From Flavobacterium sp. LC2016-01 (GTDB lineage: Bacteria; Bacteroidota; Bacteroidia; Flavobacteriales; Flavobacteriaceae), in contig NZ_WMIC01000003.1 in NCBI RefSeq assembly GCF_009711135.1, positions 248,001 through 312,000 of the forward strand: a DNA stretch of 64,000 bases. Reading direction: 5' to 3'. The position numbers and the translations under genes are program-made. This document shows positions 16,889-23,973 of this stretch, one piece after another. Position 1 is the stretch's first letter; every line of letters begins with the position of its first letter. Under the pieces are notes generated by a model. The model was given only the letters and a program-made list of their open reading frames with translations, was not told the DNA's origin and ran no database searches.

Positions 16889-17133
16889 ACTTATTCAATT
16901 TTATTTTAATATTTATAATCTCAAAAACAACTATTTCTTCAAAGTTGCATAAGATTTCATTAATTACTTTACGGTTTTCCGCAATCTCGATAATTATCTA
17001 TGGCATTGCTAATCTTCAAATATATACAAACAAAAAGCCTTCAAACCAAGTACAAACCCCTGATTTAAAAGCTAACAAATAAATACCTAACAGATTTTAA
17101 AGCCAGGCTCGCGATTTTTATTGTGATTAAAAG

Positions 17134-17207
17134 AAAGGTGTGCAAGGGCTCGAACCTGCATCCTTCTGTTTAGCAAACAGCTGCTCTTCCAATTGAGCTA
17201 ACACCTT
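17134..17207 (-). tRNA. tRNA-like gene, Ser(GCU) anticodon on class I body
   Basis: A 74-nt cloverleaf: acceptor AAGGTGT/ACACCTT, D arm GCTC/GAGC, anticodon loop TTGCTAA (GCU), short variable loop AGGAT. The T arm GCAGG TTCGAGC CCTTGC has one extra T in the 3' strand. The discriminator would be U. Bacterial tRNA-Ser needs a long variable arm, so this is not a normal Ser tRNA. Confidence 0.65.
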
Positions 17208-17334
17208 TGGATTGTAAGTTTATTTGAATTTGCCACAAAGACTAGAAGTCTCAAAGTTTTCTTTTTTGCTTTCTCATAAAATCAACAGTAAAAATAAAAA
17301 CCTTTGTTCCTCTGTCCTTTGAACTTAGAAAAAA

Positions 17335-17407
17335 AAGGGTGCACCTGGACTCGAACCTGTACCTTTCCCAGTGGCGGGGAACGCTCTTCCAATTGAGCTA
17401 ACACCCT
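17335..17407 (-). tRNA. tRNA-like gene with aberrant anticodon loop
   Basis: A 73-nt cloverleaf: acceptor AGGGTGT/GCACCCT, D arm GCTC/GAGC, anticodon stem TTCCC/GGGAA with loop CGCCACT. Position 33 is G, not the universal U, so the anticodon (CCA by position) is uncertain. The T arm has the TTCGAGT loop, but its 3' strand reads CCAGG where CCTGT would pair. It shares the sequence TTAGCTCAATTGGAAGAGC with its neighbour at 17134. Confidence 0.6.
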
Positions 17408-17409
17408 AG

Positions 17410-17477
17410 TGGATAGTTGGGACTCGAACCCAAAACTTTTCCTGTGGAGGAATATTTTTCCACTTAAACTTCTATCC
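17410..17477 (-). tRNA. Truncated tRNA-like sequence
   Basis: Only about 68 nt: a 6-bp acceptor GGATAG/CTATCC, a poor D arm, an anticodon-like hairpin around CTCCACA, and a perfect T arm (TTGGG TTCGAGT CCCAA). It abuts the previous tRNA-like gene (2 nt) and lies 6 bp after the SDR stop codon, so it is probably in the same transcript. Confidence 0.5.
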
Positions 17478-17483
17478 TAATTT

Positions 17484-18854
17484 TTACCAATTAGAAACTT
17501 TGTAGTTTTTCAACAAGACCCCAAATATACTTTTTCCTTTGATACCTTGCATTATTGGATCAAAAATTCTGCTCGCTCCATCTACAGAATCCAGTGGCGG
17601 AATATATCCTTCTTCAAACTGCTTTTTCCGTAGACTTTCTTTTGCTCCCGTCGAAATCCATCCAACATCAACACTAGTCATATAAATCGAATCTTCTGCA
17701 AATTCTTTGGCCGAAGTGAGTGTCATCATGTTCAGCGCCGCTTTTGTCATATTCGTATGCGGATGAAAAATCGTTTTGTTTGTGTAGCTAAAAATTCCTT
17801 CAGACGATGTAACATTTACTATGAATCGTTCATTAAATCCTGAATTTAAAAACAAAGGCTTTAATTCTTTTATCAAAAAATAAGGTGCAATCTGATTAAT
17901 TAAATTTACTTCAACTAATTCATACATACTGATTTCTTCTAAAGTCGAATTCCAGCTTGTTTTGTCTCTGTTGTCAACAGGCTGGCCAAAACGAGAAAGT
18001 GCAACTTCTGTCTGTTCTTCAAAACCATATTCTAAAGCTTTTATTTCTGCTGCGACTTGAGTTTTATTGGCAAACAATTTTTTATCTGATGAAAACTGAC
18101 TAAGCAAATTTTCTTCTTTTTTAATCAAAGGCAGATAATATTCATCTGGATATTTGATAGTCTGCGCCGCGTTGTTTATTAAAATATCCAAAGTGTCAAA
18201 TTTGGATTTATAAAACGATATAAACTCATTAATGGCATTTAAATTTCTTAAATCCAAACCATAAATAATTAGATTATTTTCCCATTCCTGATAGTCATCT
18301 TCCTTTTTGAATTGTTCCAAAGCAAGCGCAGGAAATCGAGTTGTAAGCACTACATTTGCTTGATTTCGCAATAACTTTAAAGCCGTTGCAAAACCTACTT
18401 TTACACGTCCGCCGGTTAAAATAACATTTCGGCCTTTTAAATTGATATTTTGAAAACGCTTTTCATAATTTTCTTCAGCACATTCAGGACAAAGTCTTGT
18501 GTAAAAACTATGTGCCAACTTATAGGAACTATTGCAGGCATAACAATTTTTAGGCAGATTTAATTCGGTAAACTGTTGATCATCGGGATTTTCTTTTTCT
18601 GCAAATAAAGTTTCTCCATTTATAGCTTTTGAAACCAATGCAGCATTCAGACTTACTTGAAGATCTTCTTTTTTCTTTGAAGAATAACTTACACTACGCA
18701 GATTCTTTTTGGCATTTTTATGAATCTTCGTTATCAAACCCGCGAATAAATTGTTATCCGGATTTTCAAACGGGTCGTCTTTCAAAGCTTGTAAAACCTT
18801 TATACAGCGTTCCCAATCTTCATTGCTAAAAGTATATTTGTTTTCTGTTTCCAT
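17484..18854 (-). CDS. Zinc-ribbon SDR-fold protein with altered active site
   Basis: 456 residues. A helical N-terminus is followed by a four-Cys zinc ribbon (CYACN and LCPEC, about residues 103-129) and a Rossmann-fold short-chain dehydrogenase domain (ILINNAAQT, VNVTSSEG). The glycine loop is TGGRVKVG, without the usual third Gly. The catalytic YxxxK motif reads TNMTK, so the Tyr is replaced by Thr. This suggests a nucleotide-binding role and not dehydrogenase activity. It is third in a tight minus-strand operon with 1 and 3 bp gaps, just upstream of tRNA-like sequences. Confidence 0.75.
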   Translation of the reverse strand: METENKYTFSNEDWERCIKVLQALKDDPFENPDNNLFAGLITKIHKNAKKNLRSVSYSSKKKEDLQVSLNAALVSKAINGETLFAEKENPDDQQFTELNLPKNCYACNSSYKLAHSFYTRLCPECAEENYEKRFQNINLKGRNVILTGGRVKVGFATALKLLRNQANVVLTTRFPALALEQFKKEDDYQEWENNLIIYGLDLRNLNAINEFISFYKSKFDTLDILINNAAQTIKYPDEYYLPLIKKEENLLSQFSSDKKLFANKTQVAAEIKALEYGFEEQTEVALSRFGQPVDNRDKTSWNSTLEEISMYELVEVNLINQIAPYFLIKELKPLFLNSGFNERFIVNVTSSEGIFSYTNKTIFHPHTNMTKAALNMMTLTSAKEFAEDSIYMTSVDVGWISTGAKESLRKKQFEEGYIPPLDSVDGASRIFDPIMQGIKGKSIFGVLLKNYKVSNW

Positions 18855-18855
18855 T

Positions 18856-19542
18856 TTATTCTTCTAAAAAATCTTCTAAAAATCCTATAAATTGTTTTCC
18901 ATCTGCTGACCATCTTAGTCCTTGGCCGTTTTGCACTCTTACCTCGTAAACTAAACCATGTTTGTAATGATAGAAAATATTCCACCATGTTTTATGATTT
19001 ATAATGTAATGAATCAGTTTTTCAACATTTTCTTTTTTCTGAATTGCATTTCCTTTGATTTCTCCAAAAATGCTGTCTTTTTTTCTTCCAACATGTTTTT
19101 CCCATGCTCTTACAGCAATTGAAATTTCTTTGTTGAAAGGTTTAAAACAGCTTTCTAAAAGAATTTCACGTAAAGGTGGAATTCCTGTTTCATCACGTCT
19201 GCTTGCCGATGTTAGGCGTTGTCCTAAAATAAGCAAAATAATTTCGAAAGGTACATTTTCAAGCGAATGAATCAAATTCGATTTTAGTTGATCTGAATTG
19301 TTTTCAAAATCTTTCAAAACAGATTCAAAATGGGAAACGGCATCTTGCAAGGAAACTATAATTTCTTCCTGAAAATAAGGCATTCTTATAATATCAGATT
19401 TCTGCGAATGAAATGAAATTAGGTTTTCAGAAAAAAGATTCAAATTTTCATCAGCTAAAAACAAAGCATATTTCTCTTTCCATTCTGAATTAAGATCAGG
19501 AATTATAGCTTTTATTTGATTGAAAAAGAGATTTGGTTTCAT
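18856..19542 (-). CDS. Conserved-looking protein of unknown function in RNA-repair operon
   Basis: 228 residues, soluble, helical, ending in a beta-like segment (YEVRVQNGQGLRWSADGKQF). No catalytic motif I can name. It lies 3 bp after the DUF434-type gene and 1 bp before the SDR gene, so the three are surely co-transcribed and probably act together. Function unknown. Confidence 0.7.
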   Translation of the reverse strand: MKPNLFFNQIKAIIPDLNSEWKEKYALFLADENLNLFSENLISFHSQKSDIIRMPYFQEEIIVSLQDAVSHFESVLKDFENNSDQLKSNLIHSLENVPFEIILLILGQRLTSASRRDETGIPPLREILLESCFKPFNKEISIAVRAWEKHVGRKKDSIFGEIKGNAIQKKENVEKLIHYIINHKTWWNIFYHYKHGLVYEVRVQNGQGLRWSADGKQFIGFLEDFLEE

Positions 19543-19545
19543 TTT

Positions 19546-20262
19546 TTATTCACAAGTAATTATGGTCTCATTTATATTCAATTGCTGTAAAACGTATTTC
19601 ATCAGGTTAAAATTAGCATTTGAATGATCTAAAATCCATGCATCAGAACTGACAGCTATAAAATTACTTTCAGCAATTACTTTGTCAGGATTATAGACCA
19701 GTTCAACTTGCCAATCATATTGATTTTCTGAAGCTATTTCTTCAATCAGTTTTTTCAGTCTGCCACTATTTGAAACTGGTTTATCAAACAGCCAATAAAT
19801 GGTTTTTATTTTTTCTTTTTTGTAAAAATCAGCCATCATTTCTATTGCATGAGATGTTTGTTTTACTCTTTTATAAGTTCCGTGAACACTGGACAAATCA
19901 CGAATAAAACCATCTTGTCCTCTAAAAACATAAGCGTTAGACAAAATGCTTTCTAATAAAATCAAAGCATTAAAACCATCTACAGCAATTTCTTTGCCTT
20001 CTAAATCCTGACTCTGAATTTCTTTTGCTTTTCGATTTTCAATCTGACTTTGAGAAGCGCTCATTCCACGAACTGCTTGTTGCTGACGGGAATTTAAACG
20101 ATAACGGTTCCCGACTAAAGCTAATGTCGCTTTTTCGCCATAACCTCTAGTTAGGAAATAAGACAAATCTGTTACAGCTTCCTTGAGTTTCAACTGTATT
20201 TTTTCCGTTCCGAATAAAGTATCGTCACTTGCTTCTTTTCCTCTGTTTTTAAGATTCGTCAT
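19546..20262 (-). CDS. DUF434/DUF5616-type protein, possible PIN/NYN-like RNase fold
   Basis: 238 residues. The N-terminal segment YRLNSRQQQAVRGMSAS is typical of DUF434. It is followed by IAVDGFNALILLESIL (residues about 91-106) and GFIRDLSSVHGTYKR, with later acidic residues (WLFDKPVSNSG, DAWILDHS). The VDGFN strand end with downstream Asp resembles PIN/NYN nucleases, which suggests RNA cleavage or binding; this is inference. First gene of the three-gene operon with the 228-residue protein and the SDR. Confidence 0.7.
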   Translation of the reverse strand: MTNLKNRGKEASDDTLFGTEKIQLKLKEAVTDLSYFLTRGYGEKATLALVGNRYRLNSRQQQAVRGMSASQSQIENRKAKEIQSQDLEGKEIAVDGFNALILLESILSNAYVFRGQDGFIRDLSSVHGTYKRVKQTSHAIEMMADFYKKEKIKTIYWLFDKPVSNSGRLKKLIEEIASENQYDWQVELVYNPDKVIAESNFIAVSSDAWILDHSNANFNLMKYVLQQLNINETIITCE

Positions 20263-20306
20263 TTTGCTAATTTATAAAACATATTACGTTTTTGAATACT
20301 ATTATA

Positions 20307-20333
20307 CCTAACAGATTTTAGAAACCTGTTAGG
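20307..20333. repeat. CCTAACAG hairpin
   Basis: CCTAACAG and CTGTTAGG flank an 11-nt loop between tatD and the DUF434-type gene. There is no following T run on the minus strand, so it may be a repeat element more than a terminator. Confidence 0.45.
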
Positions 20334-20342
20334 AAAACAAAC

Positions 20343-21140
20343 CTAAATACCAAAAAAGCCTTTAGAATTCCTACTCGTTTCCTCTGCCACTTTATCTAAA
20401 GTAATTCCTTTAAACTGTGCAATTGTTCCAGCAACATACGGCAGAAAAGCAGGTTCGCAACGACGTTCGTGGTATTTTTTCAAAAGACTGTTCGGGACAT
20501 TTTTAGGAAGCATAAATGGCGCATCGGTTTCAATCATCATGCGGTCAAGCGGTACGTACTGAATGACTTCTTTTAAAGGACTGAAACGTTTGGCATCTGA
20601 AATCGCTCCCGTAAAACCCAGATAAAATCCGTTATCGAGATAGGTTTTGGCTTCTTGCAACGTTCCCGTAAAACAATGCACAACGGCTTTTGGCAATTGC
20701 GGTAAATAGTCTTTGGTGATATTCATAAAAGAATTAAAAGCGCTTCTTTCGTGCAAAAACAACGGTTTCTGTACTTCGATCGCCAATTCTAATTGGGCTT
20801 TATAACATTCTTCCTGTCTGTTTCTGGGCGAAAAATCACGATCAAAATCGAGTCCGCATTCGCCAACCGAAACGACTTGTTTCTGCTTTAATAAGTTTCG
20901 TAGTTTTGAAATGCTTTGTGCATCAAAACTCTTCGCATCATGCGGATGAATTCCGGCAGTGGAATATAATATTCCCGGATATTGTTTTGCGATTTCTAAT
21001 GAAGCTTCGCTGTTTCGCACGCTTGTTCCCGTTAGAATCATTTGCGATACATCGGCGTCGAGCGCGTCTTGTACGACATCGTCTATGTCGTTTTGGAATT
21101 GTTTGTTTGTTAAATTAATTCCTATGTCTATGTATGTCAT
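20343..21140 (-). CDS. tatD: TatD 3'-5' exonuclease
   Basis: 265 residues aligning end to end with the E. coli TatD pattern: DIGINLTNKQF at the start, STAGIHPHDA, VVSVGECGLDFDRDFS, HCFTGT and IETDAPFMLP. These hold the metal-binding His, Glu and Asp residues. TatD is a metal-dependent 3'-5' exonuclease on single-stranded DNA and RNA, linked to repair and RNA quality control. It lies 80 bp from the DUF434 operon and 350 bp from rtcB, all minus strand, which supports a role in processing RNA ends here. Confidence 0.88.
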   Translation of the reverse strand: MTYIDIGINLTNKQFQNDIDDVVQDALDADVSQMILTGTSVRNSEASLEIAKQYPGILYSTAGIHPHDAKSFDAQSISKLRNLLKQKQVVSVGECGLDFDRDFSPRNRQEECYKAQLELAIEVQKPLFLHERSAFNSFMNITKDYLPQLPKAVVHCFTGTLQEAKTYLDNGFYLGFTGAISDAKRFSPLKEVIQYVPLDRMMIETDAPFMLPKNVPNSLLKKYHERRCEPAFLPYVAGTIAQFKGITLDKVAEETSRNSKGFFGI

Positions 21141-21149
21141 TTTTTTTTA

Positions 21150-21195
21150 AAGTTGCTAAGGTTCTGAGATGCTGAGATGCTAAGTTTTTTTTTTC
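21150..21195. repeat. CTAAG/CTGAG short-unit tract
   Basis: GTTGCTAAGGTTCTGAGATG and following units match the tract at 10998-11106. It is non-coding and lies between tatD and rtcB. Confidence 0.4.
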
Positions 21196-21280
21196 TCTTT
21201 GGAACCTTTATTATTATTTATTTTTTGCCACTAAGGTGCTAGGGCGGTAAGTCTTTTTAGTACTGATTAATCATACAGTT

Positions 21281-21380
21281 TGTCATCCTGAGGGACGAAG
21301 GATCACATCCAATATTCGTCAAAGAGAATCGCCAATCTTTGTCGAGTTTCTCGTGTGATCCTTCGTTCCTCAGGATGACA
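21281..21380. repeat. 100-bp palindromic element, copy 1
   Basis: It begins TGTCATCCTGAGGGACGAAG and ends with the near-complement CTTCGTTCCTCAGGATGACA. The inside is also related to the copy at 23781-23880, which is in the opposite orientation and differs at only a few bases. Long stem-loop, MITE-like or REP-like, no coding capacity. Confidence 0.85.
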
Positions 21381-21411
21381 TAAAATGAGAGTAAACCTTT
21401 ACTCACATTGT

Positions 21412-21440
21412 GTTAGACGCACTGCTGTGCGCCTCTACAC
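21412..21440. repeat. Short palindrome AGACGCAC-TGCT-GTGCGCCTCT
   Basis: An imperfect inverted repeat centred on TGCT between copy 1 of the 100-bp element and rtcB. It looks like another small REP-type unit. Confidence 0.45.
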
Positions 21441-21487
21441 TGAAAACTGTGACTGCGACTGATCACTAAAAAACTGATCACTGACCA

Positions 21488-22909
21488 CTAATCCTCACGA
21501 CTTCCATCATCTGCCATTCTAACCAGTTTAGGAGTGAATTTGGCCACAACATCCACTAAGTCCTGTTGGGCTTCCATCACCTGATGGATATCTTTATACG
21601 CCATTGGTGCTTCGTCCAGACCTGCGCCAATAAGCGTAACGCCATGATCTTTCAGGATCGATTTCATCTCGGTTTGTGTGATGTTTTTTATGGCTTGGGT
21701 TCTGCTCATTTGTCTTCCTGCTCCGTGTGAAGCCGAATTAATCGCGTTCTCCTCGCCTTTTCCTCTCACCAGAAATCCTGGTGCGGTCATACTTCCCGGA
21801 ATGATTCCCATAACGCCTTTTCCGGCTGGAGTTGCTCCTTTTCTATGCACGATTACCTCTTCGCCGTTCCAGATTTCTTTCCAAGCGAAATTATGGTGGT
21901 TTTCAACTTTGGCTAAAATTGTGGCACCCAGAGCGCGTTCCATTTTGTTATGGATAATCTCGTGACAAGCCGAAGCGTAATCTCCTGCCAAATTCATCGC
22001 CAGCCAGTATTCCTGACCTAATTGTGAGTTCATATCCAAATACGCTAAATTTCTCGCTACTTCTGGAAGTTTACATTCGTCTTTGGCTATTTTAGTATAA
22101 TGTCCTGCAATGGTTGCTCCCATTCCCCGTGAACCAGAATGCGTTAACAAAGCGACATATTTTCCTTTTGGGATATTCAAAACGACATCGTCTTGGGCAA
22201 ATTCCATGATTCCGAATTCGACAAAGTGATTTCCACCACCTGAAGATCCTAATTGCGACCAGGCTTTATCTTTCAGATTTTTCACAAACGGATTCATATT
22301 AAATGTATCGTTCTCCAAAACCGCATGATCTGATTTGTACTGACCGTGAAATCCGTGACCCGCTCCAAAAATGGAATTGGCAATTAATTCTTTTTTGAAT
22401 TTAGCTTCGTTTTCGAAGTAAAAAGCTTCAGAAATATCGTAAACCGATAACGCCATTCTACATCCAATATCAACTCCAACACCATACGGAATAATGGCGT
22501 TTTTTGTTGCTAAAACACCACCAATTGGCAATCCGTAACCTTGGTGCGCGTCTGGCATTAAAGCTCCGGCAACTGTAACCGGCAATTTCATAGCAACTTC
22601 CATTTGTTTTCTGGCGCCGTCTTCGATTTGATCTAAACCGTACGCCGAATATGTATTCGGATTTTGATTTAAAGCGATGAAATCTTCTGGTTTCTCATTC
22701 GATTTTTCGATTAAAGCAACAGCGAGTTTACTGAAGATTTTATCGTCTGTATAGTTTTTCGGAGTTTCTAAGACTTTTTTGAAATTAGCAATCATTTCGT
22801 GTCTTGTAAATCCGTTTCTTTTGCTGTTTATTTTTAAGGCGATTCCGATTATTTTTCCTTCTGGAAATCCTAAAGCTAATATATCTGTACCGTTTATTTG
22901 TGTGTTCAT
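21488..22909 (-). CDS. rtcB: RNA-splicing ligase RtcB
   Basis: 473 residues from the ATG at 22909; the upstream 11 residues of the longer frame are not RtcB-like. Metal and catalytic residues are present: C150 (GVDIGCRM), H228 (GGGNHF), H257 (LLTHSGSRG), NHHN at 337-340 and H395 in SHGAGRQMSR, the histidine that takes GMP. RtcB joins 2',3'-cyclic phosphate or 3'-phosphate ends to 5'-OH ends, the breaks left by many tRNA-cleaving toxins. It is flanked by palindromic repeats and is divergent from an HD hydrolase gene 94 bp away. Confidence 0.95.
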   Translation of the reverse strand: MNTQINGTDILALGFPEGKIIGIALKINSKRNGFTRHEMIANFKKVLETPKNYTDDKIFSKLAVALIEKSNEKPEDFIALNQNPNTYSAYGLDQIEDGARKQMEVAMKLPVTVAGALMPDAHQGYGLPIGGVLATKNAIIPYGVGVDIGCRMALSVYDISEAFYFENEAKFKKELIANSIFGAGHGFHGQYKSDHAVLENDTFNMNPFVKNLKDKAWSQLGSSGGGNHFVEFGIMEFAQDDVVLNIPKGKYVALLTHSGSRGMGATIAGHYTKIAKDECKLPEVARNLAYLDMNSQLGQEYWLAMNLAGDYASACHEIIHNKMERALGATILAKVENHHNFAWKEIWNGEEVIVHRKGATPAGKGVMGIIPGSMTAPGFLVRGKGEENAINSASHGAGRQMSRTQAIKNITQTEMKSILKDHGVTLIGAGLDEAPMAYKDIHQVMEAQQDLVDVVAKFTPKLVRMADDGSRED

Positions 22910-23003
22910 TGTTTTTTGTTTTTTGATAAGCAAAGATTTCAAAACTACTACGCAATTATTTTGCGCAGTAAAAAAAGAATTTTAAATTTGAGTAAAAAAC
23001 AAT

Positions 23004-23618
23004 ATGAATTTACAGAAAATTTATTTTGATCTACTTTCTAATATTGGCTTTTCAGAAAATGAAATTCAGCAAAACTGGATCAATTTAGAAAAGGCATATT
23101 CGAAAAAATCAAGGCATTATCACAATCTCACGCATTTAAAAGAAATGATTGCCAGTTTTGAAAAGTATCGGGACAGACTTCAAAATCCAAACGAAATATT
23201 ATTTTCAATCTTTTATCATGATTTTGTTTATTCGGCTTCCAAAAAAGATAACGAACTCAAAAGTGCCGAATATGCTTTGGCCATTTTACCTGAAAATGTC
23301 AGCTTAAATAAACAATTATTTTTTGATGCTATTTGTGCTACGCAACAACATCAACAGAATTCTATTCAAGATATTAATTGGTTAATCGATTTTGATTTGA
23401 AAATCCTTTCGAAAGACTGGGAAGAGTATAAAATCTATTTCGAACAAATCAGAAAAGAATATCGCATTTATCCTGATTTTCTTTATAAACCTGGACGTGC
23501 GAAAGCGTTGAAGCATTTTCTGGAAAACGAATTTATTTTTCAAACCGATGCGTTTCGGAATTTATATGAAGAGAAAGCGAGGATTAATATTGAAAAAGAG
23601 ATTTTATTATTAACGTAA
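23004..23618 (+). CDS. HD-domain hydrolase
   Basis: 204 residues. Metal-binding motifs are RHYHNLTHL (about 37-45) and the HD pair in FYHDFVY (about 69-75), with Asp in WLIDFDLKIL later. This is the predicted metal-dependent HD phosphohydrolase group. Its gene is divergent from rtcB with a shared 94-bp intergenic region, so shared control is likely. HD phosphoesterases occur with RNA ligases, where they can trim terminal phosphates; whether this one does is inference. Confidence 0.8.
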   Translation: MNLQKIYFDLLSNIGFSENEIQQNWINLEKAYSKKSRHYHNLTHLKEMIASFEKYRDRLQNPNEILFSIFYHDFVYSASKKDNELKSAEYALAILPENVSLNKQLFFDAICATQQHQQNSIQDINWLIDFDLKILSKDWEEYKIYFEQIRKEYRIYPDFLYKPGRAKALKHFLENEFIFQTDAFRNLYEEKARINIEKEILLLT

Positions 23619-23620
23619 AT

Positions 23621-23706
23621 GCGTGAGGGATGGGAACGGCATCCTTTTGTGGCGGGGTTCGCCACAAAAGATATAGTGGACAGCCCGACCCGGAGGGACA
23701 CGCCCA
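23621..23706. repeat. Structured intergenic element, family A copy 1
   Basis: It is closed by GCGTG and CACGC. Inside are GGCATCCTTTTGTGGC and GCCACAAAAG forming a stem around GGGGTTC, then ATATAGTGGACAGCCCGACC. Its layout (…ATCCTTTT-hairpin-AAAAGAT…GGAxAGC) is shared with 62780-62863 read on the other strand. The element is GC-rich compared with its surroundings. Confidence 0.65.
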
Positions 23707-23780
23707 AAAAATACAACGCGAAATTAATCTCGCAAAGACACAGAGTCGCAAAGTTTTTATTAAAGATTAAACGCACAGTT

Positions 23781-23880
23781 TGTCATCCTGAGGAACGAAG
23801 GATCACACAAGAAACTCTACAAAGATTGGCGATTCTCTTTGAGGAATATTGGATGTGATCCTTCGTTCCTCAGGATGACA
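23781..23880. repeat. 100-bp palindromic element, copy 2
   Basis: A near-identical, inverted copy of 21281-21380. Both are preceded by ACAGTT. The two copies bracket rtcB and the HD gene. Confidence 0.85.
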
Positions 23881-23973
23881 AAAAAATAAGCAAATCATTT
23901 TAATCGTTTTAATCTGTGGCATAAAAAATAAATCTTCGCGACTTTGCGACTTTGCGAGCAAAAACAACACAAC

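Noticed and set aside
16864..17082. 72-residue plus-strand ORF upstream of the OLD operon
   Set aside because: Overlaps the start of the 146-residue gene on the opposite strand and has no RBS or recognisable pattern.
23540..23776. 78-residue minus-strand ORF
   Set aside because: Covers the HD gene end and the family A repeat; no coding signs.
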